A stretch of 64,000 nt of DNA from Acanthornis magna (Eukaryota; Chordata; Aves; Passeriformes; Acanthizidae), in NCBI GenBank assembly GCA_036785705.1, contig JAWUZG010000013.1:19811001-19875000 (forward strand). Reading direction: 5' to 3'. The notes below the pieces were generated by a model. It worked only from the letters and a program-made list of their open reading frames with translations. It did no database searches and was not told where the DNA came from. Below are positions 26,101 through 34,982 of this stretch, piece after piece. The position numbers and the translations under genes were made by a program. The stretch's first letter is position 1, and each line of letters starts with the position of its first letter.

Positions 26101-29100
26101 TTTCTCCTGGTTTCTCAGCTTTTCTCCTGGTTCCTCAGCTTTTCTCCTGGTTCCTCGGCTTTTCTCCTGGTTCCTCGGCTTTCCTCTGCAGCCACGCAGG
26201 GTGAAAAGCCACTTGCCATGAAGGGCTGTGCCACAGGGAGCCCAAGGCTGCAGCCCTGCCCCGGCACGCTCAGAATGACCGTGTTTCCAAATGTCATGGT
26301 GGAGGGATGTGGCAGTACCAAAGGACAGACAAGGTGACCCGTGTGCTCCATCCCTCACCCTGCTCTGGGAGCACAAATTCTGAGAGAGCCCTCCAAGGGA
26401 AAAAGGAAATGATGGCTGCTTTGAACAGAGCACTTCCCAGAGGACGAGTGCAGGATCAGCCCTCAGTGGGCTCAAAGCCATCCTCCTCCTCCTCCCTTTT
26501 ACAGTCAGGGCAGGGACTGGGATCCTGCATGCGCAAGCACCTTGTCAGAGCCTCAATAAAACCCTGCCTGCAGCTTCCCTCAGACATAATTTCTTGCTTA
26601 CACAGAAAACAGGAGGTCATGGCTGTCAACACACGCCCACGGAGCTTCTCTTACTGGGTCAGGTTGGACGGGGCTTGGAGCAGCCTGGGATAGTGGAAGG
26701 TGTCCCTGCCCATGGCAGAAGGTGGAACAAGATGATCTTTAATGTCCCTTCCAATCCAAACCATTCTGGGATTCTATTACTTTTGACTCTGTACCTTGGA
26801 ATTTTTCTGTCTTTGGGTGGATAGTAAAAGACATGGGCAGGGACATCTTCCACTATCCAGGTTGCTCCAAGCCCCATCCAGCCTGACCATAAACATTTCC
26901 AGGGATGGGGCATCCACAGCTGCTCTGGGCAGCCTGTGCCAGGCCCTCACCACCCTAATGCCCCAACTTTCTAATATATGCCACCTTTTTCTAGCACAGT
27001 TACTGATATTTTCACTGGGGACCTGCCATGGAGACTGCTGAGGAAGGAAAAGGGAAAAAAGGAGGGAAAAAATAACCGACTATCCATCAACAGGACAATT
27101 CTTACACTCCTGGGTGTTTCAAGGACCTATCAAGGAGAAGGGAAAACAGAAGTTGTTAAATTTATAGTTTTAGGCATTTCACCTTTAATCTTCCTCCAGG
27201 CAAAGGGCTATATAAAGATAAAACCCAATCTTTTTATTAATATTATCATCTCCCTGGCAGAAATATTTCTTACAAATCTAAAAACCAAAAGATTATTTAG
27301 GTCACCTTGAGAATTGGACCTAACCATGCATCATCCAATATATCAAGTCTTTAATAATGTTTACCCAACATACTGAGTTTGGTTAAAATCTCTAATCCAT
27401 TTTCAGAGTCTTGCAGGGTTCAGCACCTCATGGGGAGAGCTCCAGGGTTTGGATGATGCTCTCCCTGGCAGAGGCTGGGCTTCCCTCTTCCCTGCTGCCC
27501 CATGGCCAATGGGTTCAGAAACAAGCTGCCTTCCTGCCCAAAGCTGCCCTTGCCCCAAAGGCACCAGGAAGACTCTTTTCTAAAATCCTCTTTTGTCTAA
27601 AACCCCAGAAAAATCAGCCAATGTCCCTCCAAACCTCCAACACACATAGGGCTGTGAGTCTTTGCCTCACGTTGTCTGTGCCACCAATCCAAACTTCCTC
27701 GTGTTTATTTATCTCAGTGCTTTCCATCGACAGAGACTTGGCCCTTTGACCTGAAATATTCCCCCAGGTTTGCATTTCAATAATAACTTACTTTAAAAGT
27801 CAAGTTTCGATACTGGATCAGTCTGTGCTCGCGGCCCACATTTGGGGACATCAAGAATGCTCAGAGACGATGCTGACAATGAAACCCAAGCCAAGTGATG
27901 TCCTCACATGAGCAAAGGATGGGCTCCTCCTGTCTGGGCGTGACAGAGACCACCACAGGGCAAGCTGAGGTCAAGGAGGTGACACTCAGTTCCCTCAGGA
28001 GGAGGATAATTTGGCAGCCATGAAGACCAGCACAGCAGCGCTGTGACAACGCAGAAGGCTTTGTAAAACTCTTAAAGACAAGCTGCCTCTCAATTAGGCA
28101 GAGACTCTGCGTATCTGCTGGAGAGCGTGCCAGTGCCACAGTGCAAGACAAAACCATCTGATTTGGGTTCTTTGCTCCTCACTCATGTCTGAAAGGCAGG
28201 GGAAAGGGAACGGGCTGTCTCTATCCCTTCCTGACTTTGAAGCTTGTGATTTTCATCTGAAAAAAGCCACAAACGCTCTCCATCTCCCCACACTCCCCAT
28301 GAGTGGAGCTATCAGAGAGCTTGGGAGACATCTCCTGTCAGCGCATGTGCCCGGCTCTCATTAACGCTAATGAGAGCTGTGTCCATGAAGAAAAGGGGCA
28401 GCCTCTTTGTCTGTGAAGGATTGGCTTTCACAGCAAGGAGCTTGGCTCAAACTTGACCTACAATTTTAATTGGGTTTTGAGGCCTCGCCCAGCGAGTGGC
28501 TCCCCGCTACCAGCGCCAAAGAGCGCAGCACAGCAGCACATCCCTGGCACTATCAGTTTTTCAGGATCGTCGGCCAAGGCACCCATCCTCCATCCATTTT
28601 GGGGGTGGTTCAGCATAAAAATTGATAGCAAGCTCAGATATAAAAGGTATCAAACATCTTATATCATGGGTTCTGTCAACAGCAAAAATTAGACATTTTC
28701 CTTGTTATCTGAGGTCTGCCCAACCACTCTGTGCCAGGTGGTGGAACATCTTGGTGATAAAGTGTTATTTATTGCTTGCATCATGCAAACAGTTGAGAGG
28801 CACAGTCACGGGCTGGGTACCCAAACACAACCTCAAACCCCAAATGTTTACAATCTCAGCTGTAAGAGAAACTCTAAAAATAAGCAGATGTCTCAAGGGG
28901 GAGGGGAAAGGAGATAAGAAATTCACTCAGCAATGGCAGCAGGGCACAGATACCACCTCTGGGGAAGAGAGAGGCACAGGCATGGTGGGGTGGGTGCCCC
29001 TCCATCCCTGCTGTGGGTGGGGGCAGTGGTTTTGGAGACATCCAAAAGCGGGAGCGGAGGAGGAGGAAACACGGAGAGAAGTTTCTCTTACTTACCCATC

Positions 29101-32100
29101 ACGCCACAAGAGAAGAGGGTAGGTCCTTGACTCATCTTTGGAGTGTGCTGCAAACAACCAGAAAAACTATTCACTTCTGGCAGCCTCGACCTGGGCACCA
29201 GCACCTCCCTGCCTGCAGCCTGGGCAAAGCCACACAGTCCCAGAGTGGAGGAGAGCCTTGCCCTGTTCCAGCAGGGACCAGGGGACAGGCCCAGTCACCT
29301 TTCCTCAATGAAATCAACTTTAAATAAACACTATTCAGAGTCCTTGCCACGGCCTGAGCTTGCAGATCAAGGCTACTGCAGCCAGTCCTTACCCAGGGGA
29401 AGAGCTGCAGCGAGGTCTCCATCCCTGCAACCCAAAACTCTGGAGAACCTAAAATGGGAGCTGCGATTCAGAGTTAATGCTGGACTGGGCAAGAAAGCAG
29501 CAGAAGTGGTATCTTGAACCCCATCCAAGCCCATTAAGGCCTCCCCTGTCTAGGTACAAAGCAGCTATTTAGCTTTTTTAAGCATAAAATGTGTTTCTAA
29601 GGCAAGGCGTCCTCACCTCAGCACTTCTGGGGAGTCTGCATTTGGATTGTGCTGATTTGCACTAAAAATAGGGGGAAACACCACTATATGGGTATGAAAT
29701 AATCCTGGTTGCTTTTTACACTCCTTTTTTCCAAGAATTTTCCTCTTGACAGCATAAGAGACACCATCAGACTTCTAAAAATGAGCATGGATGGGTTCAC
29801 ATATAATAAATCAATATGTTATCCACAGCTGCATGCCATTTCAGCTATGCCTGCAAAAACACACTTTCATACTAATTGTTCCTTTATTATCCCTAAAAAT
29901 ATCCATATTCTGGCTTCTGAAGTGTCTATCCTGGCAACACCATCCCATCTGACTGAGGCTTTACATCATCTGAGGGAAGCACCAGCACGGCCTCCACGTT
30001 CATCTGCGCTGCCATAATTGTGTTTTATCTGGCATTAGGCTCCTGCACTCACATGTTCCCTCCTGTTCTGTGTTTTACACATTGCCTGCTCACATAACTA
30101 TGGAATCTCAGAAAGGTTTGGGTTGGAAAGGACCTTAAAGCCATCCAGTTCCACCTGGGCAGGGACACCTCCCACTGTCCCAGGCTGCTCCAAGCCCTGT
30201 CCAGCCTGGCCTTGGACACTGCCAGGGATCCAGGGACAGCCACAGCTGTTCTGTGCCAGCATCTCCAATGAACGGGGATAATAATAATAATAATCCCACT
30301 TCATATACAGAATTCTGGAAATATTGAATGTAGAGGCATAAAACAACAATGGGGTGTAGACGTGGAGAAAATGAATAAGGGTCAGCCGCCTTTGGAGTGT
30401 GTGTCACTTTTCTTGGTGAAGTCAGGATATCTCTGCCTGTCAAGCTCCACCTTATGATGCATCAGTAGAATTAATCAGGAGGCAGGGAGGACAGGCAGCT
30501 GTCTCCAAGGAGCTGCCACAGTGGAGCAATGATGGGACAAGCCCCAGAGGAGGCAGGGGCTGTGCCAGTGCACATCTGTGTGCCAGCCCCAGACACCAGA
30601 CACTGCCTGCAAATGCAGGAGGGAGAGGAATCTGATATATGTCCCATGTTGAGTATAATTACCATTTGGTAAGAATTTTGTCTTTATACCAAACTGGGAA
30701 CTGAACCACACGACCCATTGGCTGCTGGCAGGTGATACTGCCCCATTGCTCAGACATTTATTTCCTTCAGGTTTTGCTTTCTGGCCTTCCCCATGAAGTC
30801 AACAGAAAACCTCTGCCATTCTTTGGTGGATCCACCTCCTTGTGATTGTCTGCCCCAATTTAGCAGCCTGGGCAATCCAGAATTCCCTTGTGTCCCCAGG
30901 ATTATCCCTGCACTCCTGACCCAGCCCAGAGCTGTGGGAAGCCCTCAGCAAACATGTGAGGGCAAAGTTTTGCATTACAGCTCTGCATCTCTGCCATCAG
31001 ACAGTCCCAGGAGCAAAATAAATTACCCTCCTCTGCCTCTCTGCAGCCAGAGACTCTTCACCTGCCCCACACCATCCCCAGGGAACACCTGGCATTGGAT
31101 GCCCAGGCTCCCCCCTTGCCACCCCAGCCACAGGAGATGCTGCCTTCCCAGCAGGAGCTAACACTTTAGCAAGGATATTCTTCTAATGGATCGATATCCA
31201 TCCCAAATTTCACCCTTTTAAGGCAGGTTTTACCACTGCCTCTGGCTCGCTCACCTTCTCCTTCGCCGTTCACTGCCAGGGCAGCCTGCCTTCACCCCAG
31301 CACGCTGTGCTCTCTGCCTGGAGAGCCCAGCAGACAGTTTCCTCAGCAAACTCAGGCATTTCTATTTCTTTTATGTTCAGAATGCCCATTTATGGTTAAT
31401 CCTGCCAGCTGCTTCCTGCTGTGCTCCTGCACGCCCTTATCTGAGACTCTCAGTGCACCCTGCCTTTCGGTCGAGTTTCTGCTCGGACCATAACCATCTC
31501 TCCAGGAGGACAGAGGGGCAGATGCCCCCAGCCAGCCTTGCTCTGGGCTTTCACAGATGGCTCTCCATCACCCTGCACCTCTTCCTCAGTTGCTCTGACC
31601 CTGCCTCCAGACAATGGTGCCCCTTATTTGTCCCTACCATAGGTACACTCGCCCCTCTCAGCATCCTTTAGTCTGCTTGCTGCCCCTCATTTATCTTTTT
31701 GTTGTTGCCTCCTCGTTCAGTGTGGTTGGATTTGCACCTCCCTGGGCTCCCAGAGAAACCAAGTACCACAGCACTGCCCTTCACCATCTCCCACTTAATC
31801 CTGCTCCCCTCTTGCTCATCCTCCTACTAACAATGAGCATCTGTTCGCTGTCGGTGAAGCAACTTCTCACCTGTGTTATTCACAGCATTGATTTGATTTT
31901 TTGGTACTGTTTATCCCATTGGATGCTTACTGAAATCCACATATGCAAAAGCCACAGCACTCCAATAATTTATAAATCACCTGCACCTTGGATATTAATT
32001 CAGCTCGATAGAAATCAGTGCTACAAACCATCTAAAGATCCACCCCTGCAGGACAGAACACCCTTATTATACAGCTGCAGCAAAGTTCTTGGCAGTAAAA

Positions 32101-32200
32101 CAGTTTTGAACAGAGATTTCACGAAGCTTACCAGCTCAGTCCCGCATGTTACGGAGTCAGCACCTTTGTTTTGCCGAGTTTTGGTTAAGATCATCACCAT
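8836..32200 (-). CDS. FAM53B: FAM53B protein (complete CDS, four coding exons)
   Basis: Joined CDS, minus strand: 32200-32132, 29147-29096, 22454-21739, 9156-8836. These sum to 385 codons plus stop; the human protein is somewhat longer (about 420 aa). FAM53B (fish simplet) is a nuclear protein reported to bind beta-catenin, promote its nuclear entry and support Wnt signalling and cell proliferation. The protein starts MVMILTK and contains GADSVTCGT. It continues with MSQGPTLFSCGVM and ENDRWRDLSRKCPLQLEQ. The conserved core follows: SVTNLIKDLSLSDP, PPSKRQCRSLSFSDEM and SKVWTPVEKRRCYSGGS, with Ser-rich 14-3-3-type sites. A basic nuclear-localisation segment KVGVKRRRP precedes SLDLAKMTQ, and the protein ends DIEQIENN. 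It has no signal peptide or membrane segment and looks largely disordered. All four junctions keep frame (phases 0, 1, 0). The start is chosen for its strong context (ACC before ATGG) and family match. Confidence 0.93.
14337..14372. repeat. (TTTA)n microsatellite
   Basis: Run of TTTA/ATTT tetranucleotides with one interruption, inside the FAM53B last intron. Confidence 0.88.
14896..15137 (+). mobile_element. CR1 LINE fragment, 3' end missing
   Basis: Carries the CR1 blocks GGAAGGAATTGTTCCCTGTG, GGTGGGCAGGCCCTGG and AGCTGTGGCTGCCCCTGGAT. It runs to GATAGTGGAAGGTGTCCCT and then breaks off before the usual 3' tandem. Orientation is plus, antisense to FAM53B. Confidence 0.88.
16612..16986. repeat. 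AT-rich simple-sequence block (TATAATA type)
   Basis: About 370 bp almost free of G and C, made of shifting ATATA and TATAATA units with many self-complementary stretches. It ends with short TACACACA and TATATA runs directly beside a CR1 fragment. Confidence 0.92.
16988..17113 (-). mobile_element. CR1 LINE 3' fragment between two AT-rich blocks
   Basis: Reverse-orientation CR1: the GAGTTGGAAGGAACTTCAAA block, GACATGGGCAGAGACACCTT, and a tail block (CTGCTCCAAGACATATCTAA) leading to CCTGGTCTTAAAC. It is short and diverged, and lies between two TA-rich arrays. Confidence 0.85.
17116..17170. repeat. (TA)n microsatellite
   Basis: TA dinucleotide array broken once by a short A run. It directly follows the CR1 fragment. 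Confidence 0.9.
18134..18272. repeat. 23-bp minisatellite
   Basis: Six tandem copies of a 23-bp unit, ATTGGGGTGAAG followed by AATAGAAACCC. The first three are nearly identical; later ones carry GAGG, AGCAA or TTGTAA variants. Since 23 is not a multiple of three, the minus-strand ORF cycles through three peptide readings (SPQWVSI, HPNGFLFF, TPMGFYSS). Confidence 0.92.
18955..18991 (+). mobile_element. Possible MIR SINE relic
   Basis: The stretch TGCCTCAGTTTCCCCATCTG followed by TAAAGTGAA matches the conserved 3' core of MIR elements as I know it. Flanks are too diverged to define ends. Confidence 0.4.
20232..20380 (-). mobile_element. CR1 LINE 3' fragment
   Basis: Reverse CR1: ACCACAGGATGGTCTGGACT, GAAAGGGTCCTTAGAACCCA, CTGCCATGGACAGGGACACC and ACTGGCCTTAAACACTTCCA in order. 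It is moderately diverged. Confidence 0.85.
21739..22454 (-). CDS. FAM53B: FAM53B main coding exon
   Basis: 716 bp: two bases completing a Glu codon, then 238 codons. The acceptor is TTTTCTGAACCAG and the donor CAG/GTAAGAG. It encodes the conserved FAM53 core: NDRWRDLSRKCPLQLEQ, IWDCLSDKGEEG, LIKDLSLSDPHGHPSAPPSK, CRSLSFSDEM, SKVWTPVEKRRCYSGGS, STPASTPELGRR, SRSRSQPCVLNDKKVGVKRR and PSLDLAKMTQ. Serine-proline and SRSRS segments suggest phosphorylation. An antisense ORF of 190 codons over this exon is a composition shadow. Confidence 0.96.
22870..23300 (-). mobile_element. CR1 LINE 3' fragment (longest in window)
   Basis: About 430 bp in reverse orientation. It starts at the 3' tandem (GGAATCACAGAATCGTTGAC), continues through GATCGAGTCCAACCATTAAC and CCATGACGAATTTTTCCCTA, and reaches the CTGAGCCTCCTTTTCTCCAG and TTTCCCAGCTCCCTCAGCAG blocks. 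It belongs to a different CR1 subgroup from the fragments with GGACCTTAAA. It ends about 400 bp before the main FAM53B exon acceptor. Confidence 0.92.
26020..26072 (+). mobile_element. CR1 LINE 3' tail
   Basis: Short CR1 end: GGTTGGACTCGATGATCTTG, then GAGGCCTTTTCCAACCTTAG and TGGTTCCATGA. It is immediately followed by a 20-bp tandem repeat. Confidence 0.8.
26078..26188. repeat. 20-bp minisatellite beside a CR1 end
   Basis: About five copies of GGCTTTTCTCCTGGTTCCTC with few changes. On minus it reads a repeating Glu-Lys-Arg-rich peptide (RGTRRKAEEPGEK), which is only a repeat artefact. Confidence 0.92.
26656..26782 (+). mobile_element. CR1 LINE 3' fragment (left arm of inverted pair)
   Basis: Plus-orientation CR1: GGTTGGACGGGGCTTGGAGC, GGTGTCCCTGCCCATGGCAG, GATGATCTTTAATGTCCCTT, ending ATTCTGGGATTCTATTA. 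It is followed 50 bp later by a CR1 in the opposite orientation. Confidence 0.9.
26826..26960 (-). mobile_element. CR1 LINE fragment (right arm of inverted pair)
   Basis: Reverse CR1 lacking its 3' tandem: CATGGGCAGGGACATCTTCC, GGTTGCTCCAAGCCCCATCC, CTCTGGGCAGCCTGTGCCAG and GCCCTCACCACC. About 57 bp of it is nearly complementary to the preceding CR1. Confidence 0.9.
28354..28377. promoter_or_regulatory. Inverted repeat with ATTA/TAAT half-sites
   Basis: Perfect 10-bp arms (GCTCTCATTA and TAATGAGAGC) around a 4-bp ACGC spacer. The inner arm ends are ATTA and TAAT, the core recognised by many homeodomain proteins. It lies 0.7 kb downstream of the 52-bp FAM53B exon, in intron. Its function is a guess; only the symmetry is seen. 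Confidence 0.35.
29096..29147 (-). CDS. FAM53B: FAM53B 52-bp coding exon
   Basis: Small exon bounded by TTGTTTGCAG and a GTAAGT donor. It codes HTPKMSQGPTLFSCGVM plus the first base of a Glu codon. HTPK and MSQGPTLFSCG match the N-terminal part of FAM53B as I know it. It links the start exon (CGTEL) to the main exon (ENDRWRD) with correct phases on both sides, which is why this short piece can be called. Confidence 0.92.
29148..32131 (-). other. FAM53B: FAM53B intron between start exon and 52-bp exon
   Basis: 3.0 kb, donor GTAAGC. It contains one reverse CR1 (about 30101-30262) and a short AAT run near 30278-30292. A 329-codon plus-strand ORF (31614-32603) begins in this intron and runs over the start exon. 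No other structure is recognised. Confidence 0.7.
30101..30262 (-). mobile_element. CR1 LINE 3' fragment
   Basis: Reverse CR1: TGGAATCTCAGAAAGGTTTG, GGTTGGAAAGGACCTTAAAG, CACCTGGGCAGGGACACCTC, GCTGCTCCAAGCCCTGTCCA and CCTTGGACACTGCCAGGGAT in order. Confidence 0.9.
32132..32200 (-). CDS. FAM53B: FAM53B first coding exon (start codon)
   Basis: Codes 23 residues, MVMILTKTRQNKG then ADSVTCGTEL, ending in phase 0 at a GTAAGC donor. The MVM-L and GADS--CGT pattern matches the FAM53B N-terminus as I know it. The start context is ATTACCATGG, with A at -3 and G at +4. The exon also carries 159 nt of 5'UTR. Confidence 0.93.
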
Positions 32201-32228
32201 GGTAATGCAGTCCTGCCTCCGAGTCCAT
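32157..32228 (-). other. Overlapping upstream ORF in FAM53B leader
   Basis: An ATG at 32228-32226, out of frame with the main start, opens 23 codons that run past the FAM53B start and stop inside the coding exon. The context at -3 is C but +4 is G, weaker than the main start. A second, two-codon upstream ORF (ATG GAC TGA) lies at 32288-32280. Such upstream ORFs commonly lower translation of the main frame. Confidence 0.5.
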
Positions 32229-32359
32229 CAGGGTCCAGGCAAAGGGTGCTGGCAGCTGGGGGCTGGCAAAGCTCCTCTGTCAGTCCATGTTCCCCCAGGA
32301 AAGGCTGGGCCCTGCCGGCTCCTCAGGGGATGTGCAGGGACAGCCTCGGAGCGTGGAAA
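32201..32359 (-). other. FAM53B: FAM53B 5'UTR part of the start exon
   Basis: A strong acceptor, TTCCTCTCTCTCTCTGTGCAG-like with its AG at 32360-32361 on minus, starts the exon at 32359. That gives 159 nt of leader before ATG. The pyrimidine tract corresponds to the GAGAGA run on plus. It contains two upstream ATGs. Confidence 0.7.
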
Positions 32360-33717
32360 CTGCACAGAGAGAGAGAGGAACAGCTTTAGGGACTTGCCCG
32401 GGGGGTGGGTGCACTGGGCAAGGGGCAAGCACTGCCCAAAAAACACCCTGATGGTGGTTGCTCGTGGGGAGAGTTTATTTTGGGATGCTGCTGGTGCCCC
32501 TCTGCTCAGCACAGATGTGTTTCACAGGATGAGGCACTCACGGGAGCTGCTGGAAGCACACAAGGCACACAACAGAGGGACACGAGTATTTCAGTCAAAC
32601 TAATAAAGTTTCCTCTGAATTCTCCATTCGAAAAGGGGACAAGCATCCCCTATATTGAAGGTACCAAGACATTGAAAGAAGAGCTCCTTAAAGCTCCAGG
32701 GCTGATCTCACAGAAGCCCTTGCCCCCAGACCAGCTGGGAGCAGATGTCCAGCAGAAAAAGCCTCTCCAGCATCATTAAGGCTGTGAAATCTCCGGGATG
32801 CCCCTATCCCACCCCAGTTACTCCGTGATTCCCAATCTACCAAGAGACCTTTAGGGAAAAAACAAGGCAAAGTGTTGCCTGCAAGGAAGGAGAGACAGCT
32901 ATTGCTCTGAAATCCTAAGGGCCACACCATGCCTCCCGATCCTACCTATTTCTTAGGTAGTTTTGGGTAGGAAAAGCTGAAGGATGGACAACAAAGAGCC
33001 TCATAAAACACAAACTGAGGTCCAGGCTCATACAGCGCTGCCCAGCCCTGACCACGAGCCCTGCCTCACCTCCTGGCATCCTCCCCAACAGACTTATTCT
33101 CTTGTAAAGCAGACAGATTGCAAATCAAATCTGATTACCGAAATCAGCGTTTTCCCCAAATCACTCCCCTAATCCTGTTTCGCTATTTTGCTGCTTTGCA
33201 GTTAATGCAAACAACCAAACCCAGCATTTGCACAATCCAAAGAGCATAAAACACTGATCTTGTACCATGCAGTCAAAGCCAATTGTGATATTTAAGGACA
33301 ATAGATGAGAATATTCCACGAAGTATTAGACCTTATTCTGAACTGATAGGGCTGCTCTTCCCAGCTCCTAAATCATCCTGTCCATGTTTACTTGGATTAG
33401 AGCTTGCAGTGGTGTTAAGAGTAGCTCATTTAAAGGCCAGCTGGCTGGTAAAGAAAAATCACCTTCTATTATTTTATGAGGACAAAGTTCATCCAGAGTG
33501 CAAAGCCAAGATTGGGAATCAATACATTTTCCGAAGATTTACTGTTCCCAAGAGTGCCTGGTGCAGTCTCCAGCTTTCTATAGGATATTGGTGGACTCAT
33601 AATTTAAAATTTACTGGTAACCTCATCATAAACCTCTGGGCAATCCAGGGACCAAATGAAAATTGTCAAATAGAAAAGTAAACATTTCAGGCTGTCAAAA
33701 TGACACATAATTTGTCA

Positions 33718-33955
33718 GCAGGGTTAGATGGAATTTTGGGAAAAAAATTCTTGGCTGTGAAGGTGGGCAGGCCCTGGCACAGGTGCCCAGAGAAGCTGTG
33801 GCTGCCCCTGGATCCCTGGCAGTGTCCAAGGCCAGGCTGGACAGGGCTTGGAGCAGCCTGGGACAGTGGCAGGTGTCCCTGCCATGGCAGGGGTGGCACT
33901 GGATGGGCTTTAACGTGCATTCCAAACCACACCGTTCTGTGATTCTGTCATTTCT
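33718..33955 (+). mobile_element. CR1 LINE 3' fragment
   Basis: Plus CR1 with GTGGGCAGGCCCTGGCACAG, AGCTGTGGCTGCCCCTGGAT, GCCAGGCTGGACAGGGCTTG and GGATGGGCTTTAACGTGCAT. It ends GTTCTGTGATTCTGTCATT. It is nearly full for this 3' segment. Confidence 0.92.
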
Positions 33956-34921
33956 GTCACAATCTCAGCTGTCCCTGATCCCAACAAGAGACAGGAGTGC
34001 CCAACTCACTGTGCTGGGAGGACTCTGGGGCCACTGTCTGCACAAAGACCAAACCAGGCTTCAGAGCAGCAGCAAAGCAGCTAAGCACAGCTCCTCGTTG
34101 GCCAGGGAGGATTTCTTCAGGAATAATTGCCCTTCCCTAAGGTGATGGTTAGTGCTGCAGCAGCAGACTTAGATCCACAGCCAGGCAGGAGCAGCAGCAA
34201 GGACAGGCAGAGGTTCCATGCCCCAGCCAGGATGCAGCCCCAGCATCACACCTCCCCTCTGCCAGCTCCTCTGCACCCCCTAATTAGCACAGCCCTAATG
34301 ACAGGCACAGCACACTGCTGCCAGCCACCACCACCACCCAGCGTCAGGGTCGAGGAGCTCGTGCAAGTATCAGCAATTTTCACCACTGCTCGGTTGGGTT
34401 TTGGAACCATCCCCATGGAGAAACTGCAATAAAAAGGAAAACTTTCCAGTGAAATGTGATCTCTGGCTCCCCATCCTGCCTCACAGGGCTCCTGACGCAC
34501 GGTCCTGCCCTGTCACATCCTCTCCATGCAAACAAGTGCCATGGGACACAAACTGCAGAGCCAGGATGGACCCTATTGATGCTGAGGAGGAAACCACTGG
34601 CTATTTATAGACTGGACGCTTCCACACACACACACATGATAATAAAAAGATGCTCTTCAGGGACCATTAATTACTTTCAGAAATGTATTTCCTCGTTTGC
34701 AATCAGATAAAGGAACTATCTTCACCATGATGTCAGGATTAAGTTTAGACTCGAGCTGTGGCCGCTGGGATTGACACAATCTCCTGTGCTGTATGAAGAG
34801 CCCACGAGAAGCTCTAGCACACAGAGATCCCCAAATTTTAGCAAAGCTTGCGTTTTCCATGGGTATTGGTGGATATGGCACTTGTGGGCATGGGTTATTG
34901 GTAGCCTTGCCCATTCTGGGG

Positions 34922-34982
34922 GAAAAGTTGGACTCCATGATCTTAGAGGTGTTTTCCAACCTTACCAACTCCGTGATTCCCT
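34922..34982 (+). mobile_element. CR1 LINE 3' tail
   Basis: Short end fragment: AGTTGGACTCCATGATCTTA, GAGGTGTTTTCCAACCTTAC and CAACTCCGTGATTCCCTG. Confidence 0.8.

Larger units (their letters stand above)
22455..29095 (-). other. FAM53B: FAM53B intron between the 52-bp exon and the main exon
   Basis: 6.6 kb with a good donor (GGTAAGT) and acceptor. It contains the longest CR1 of the window (22870-23300), a small CR1 tail at 26.02 kb, a 20-bp tandem repeat, an inverted pair of CR1 fragments (26.66-26.96 kb) and a 24-bp inverted repeat at 28354-28377. No further exon is needed, because the phases on both sides fit directly. Confidence 0.75.

Noticed and set aside
26078..26188. CRISPR-like regular repeats (also 18134-18272)
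   Set aside because: Units are directly tandem with no unique spacers, in a vertebrate genome.
33409..33681. 90-codon plus ORF (MVLRVAHLKASW start)
   Set aside because: No recognisable domain; intronic and next to a CR1. Not supportable as a gene.
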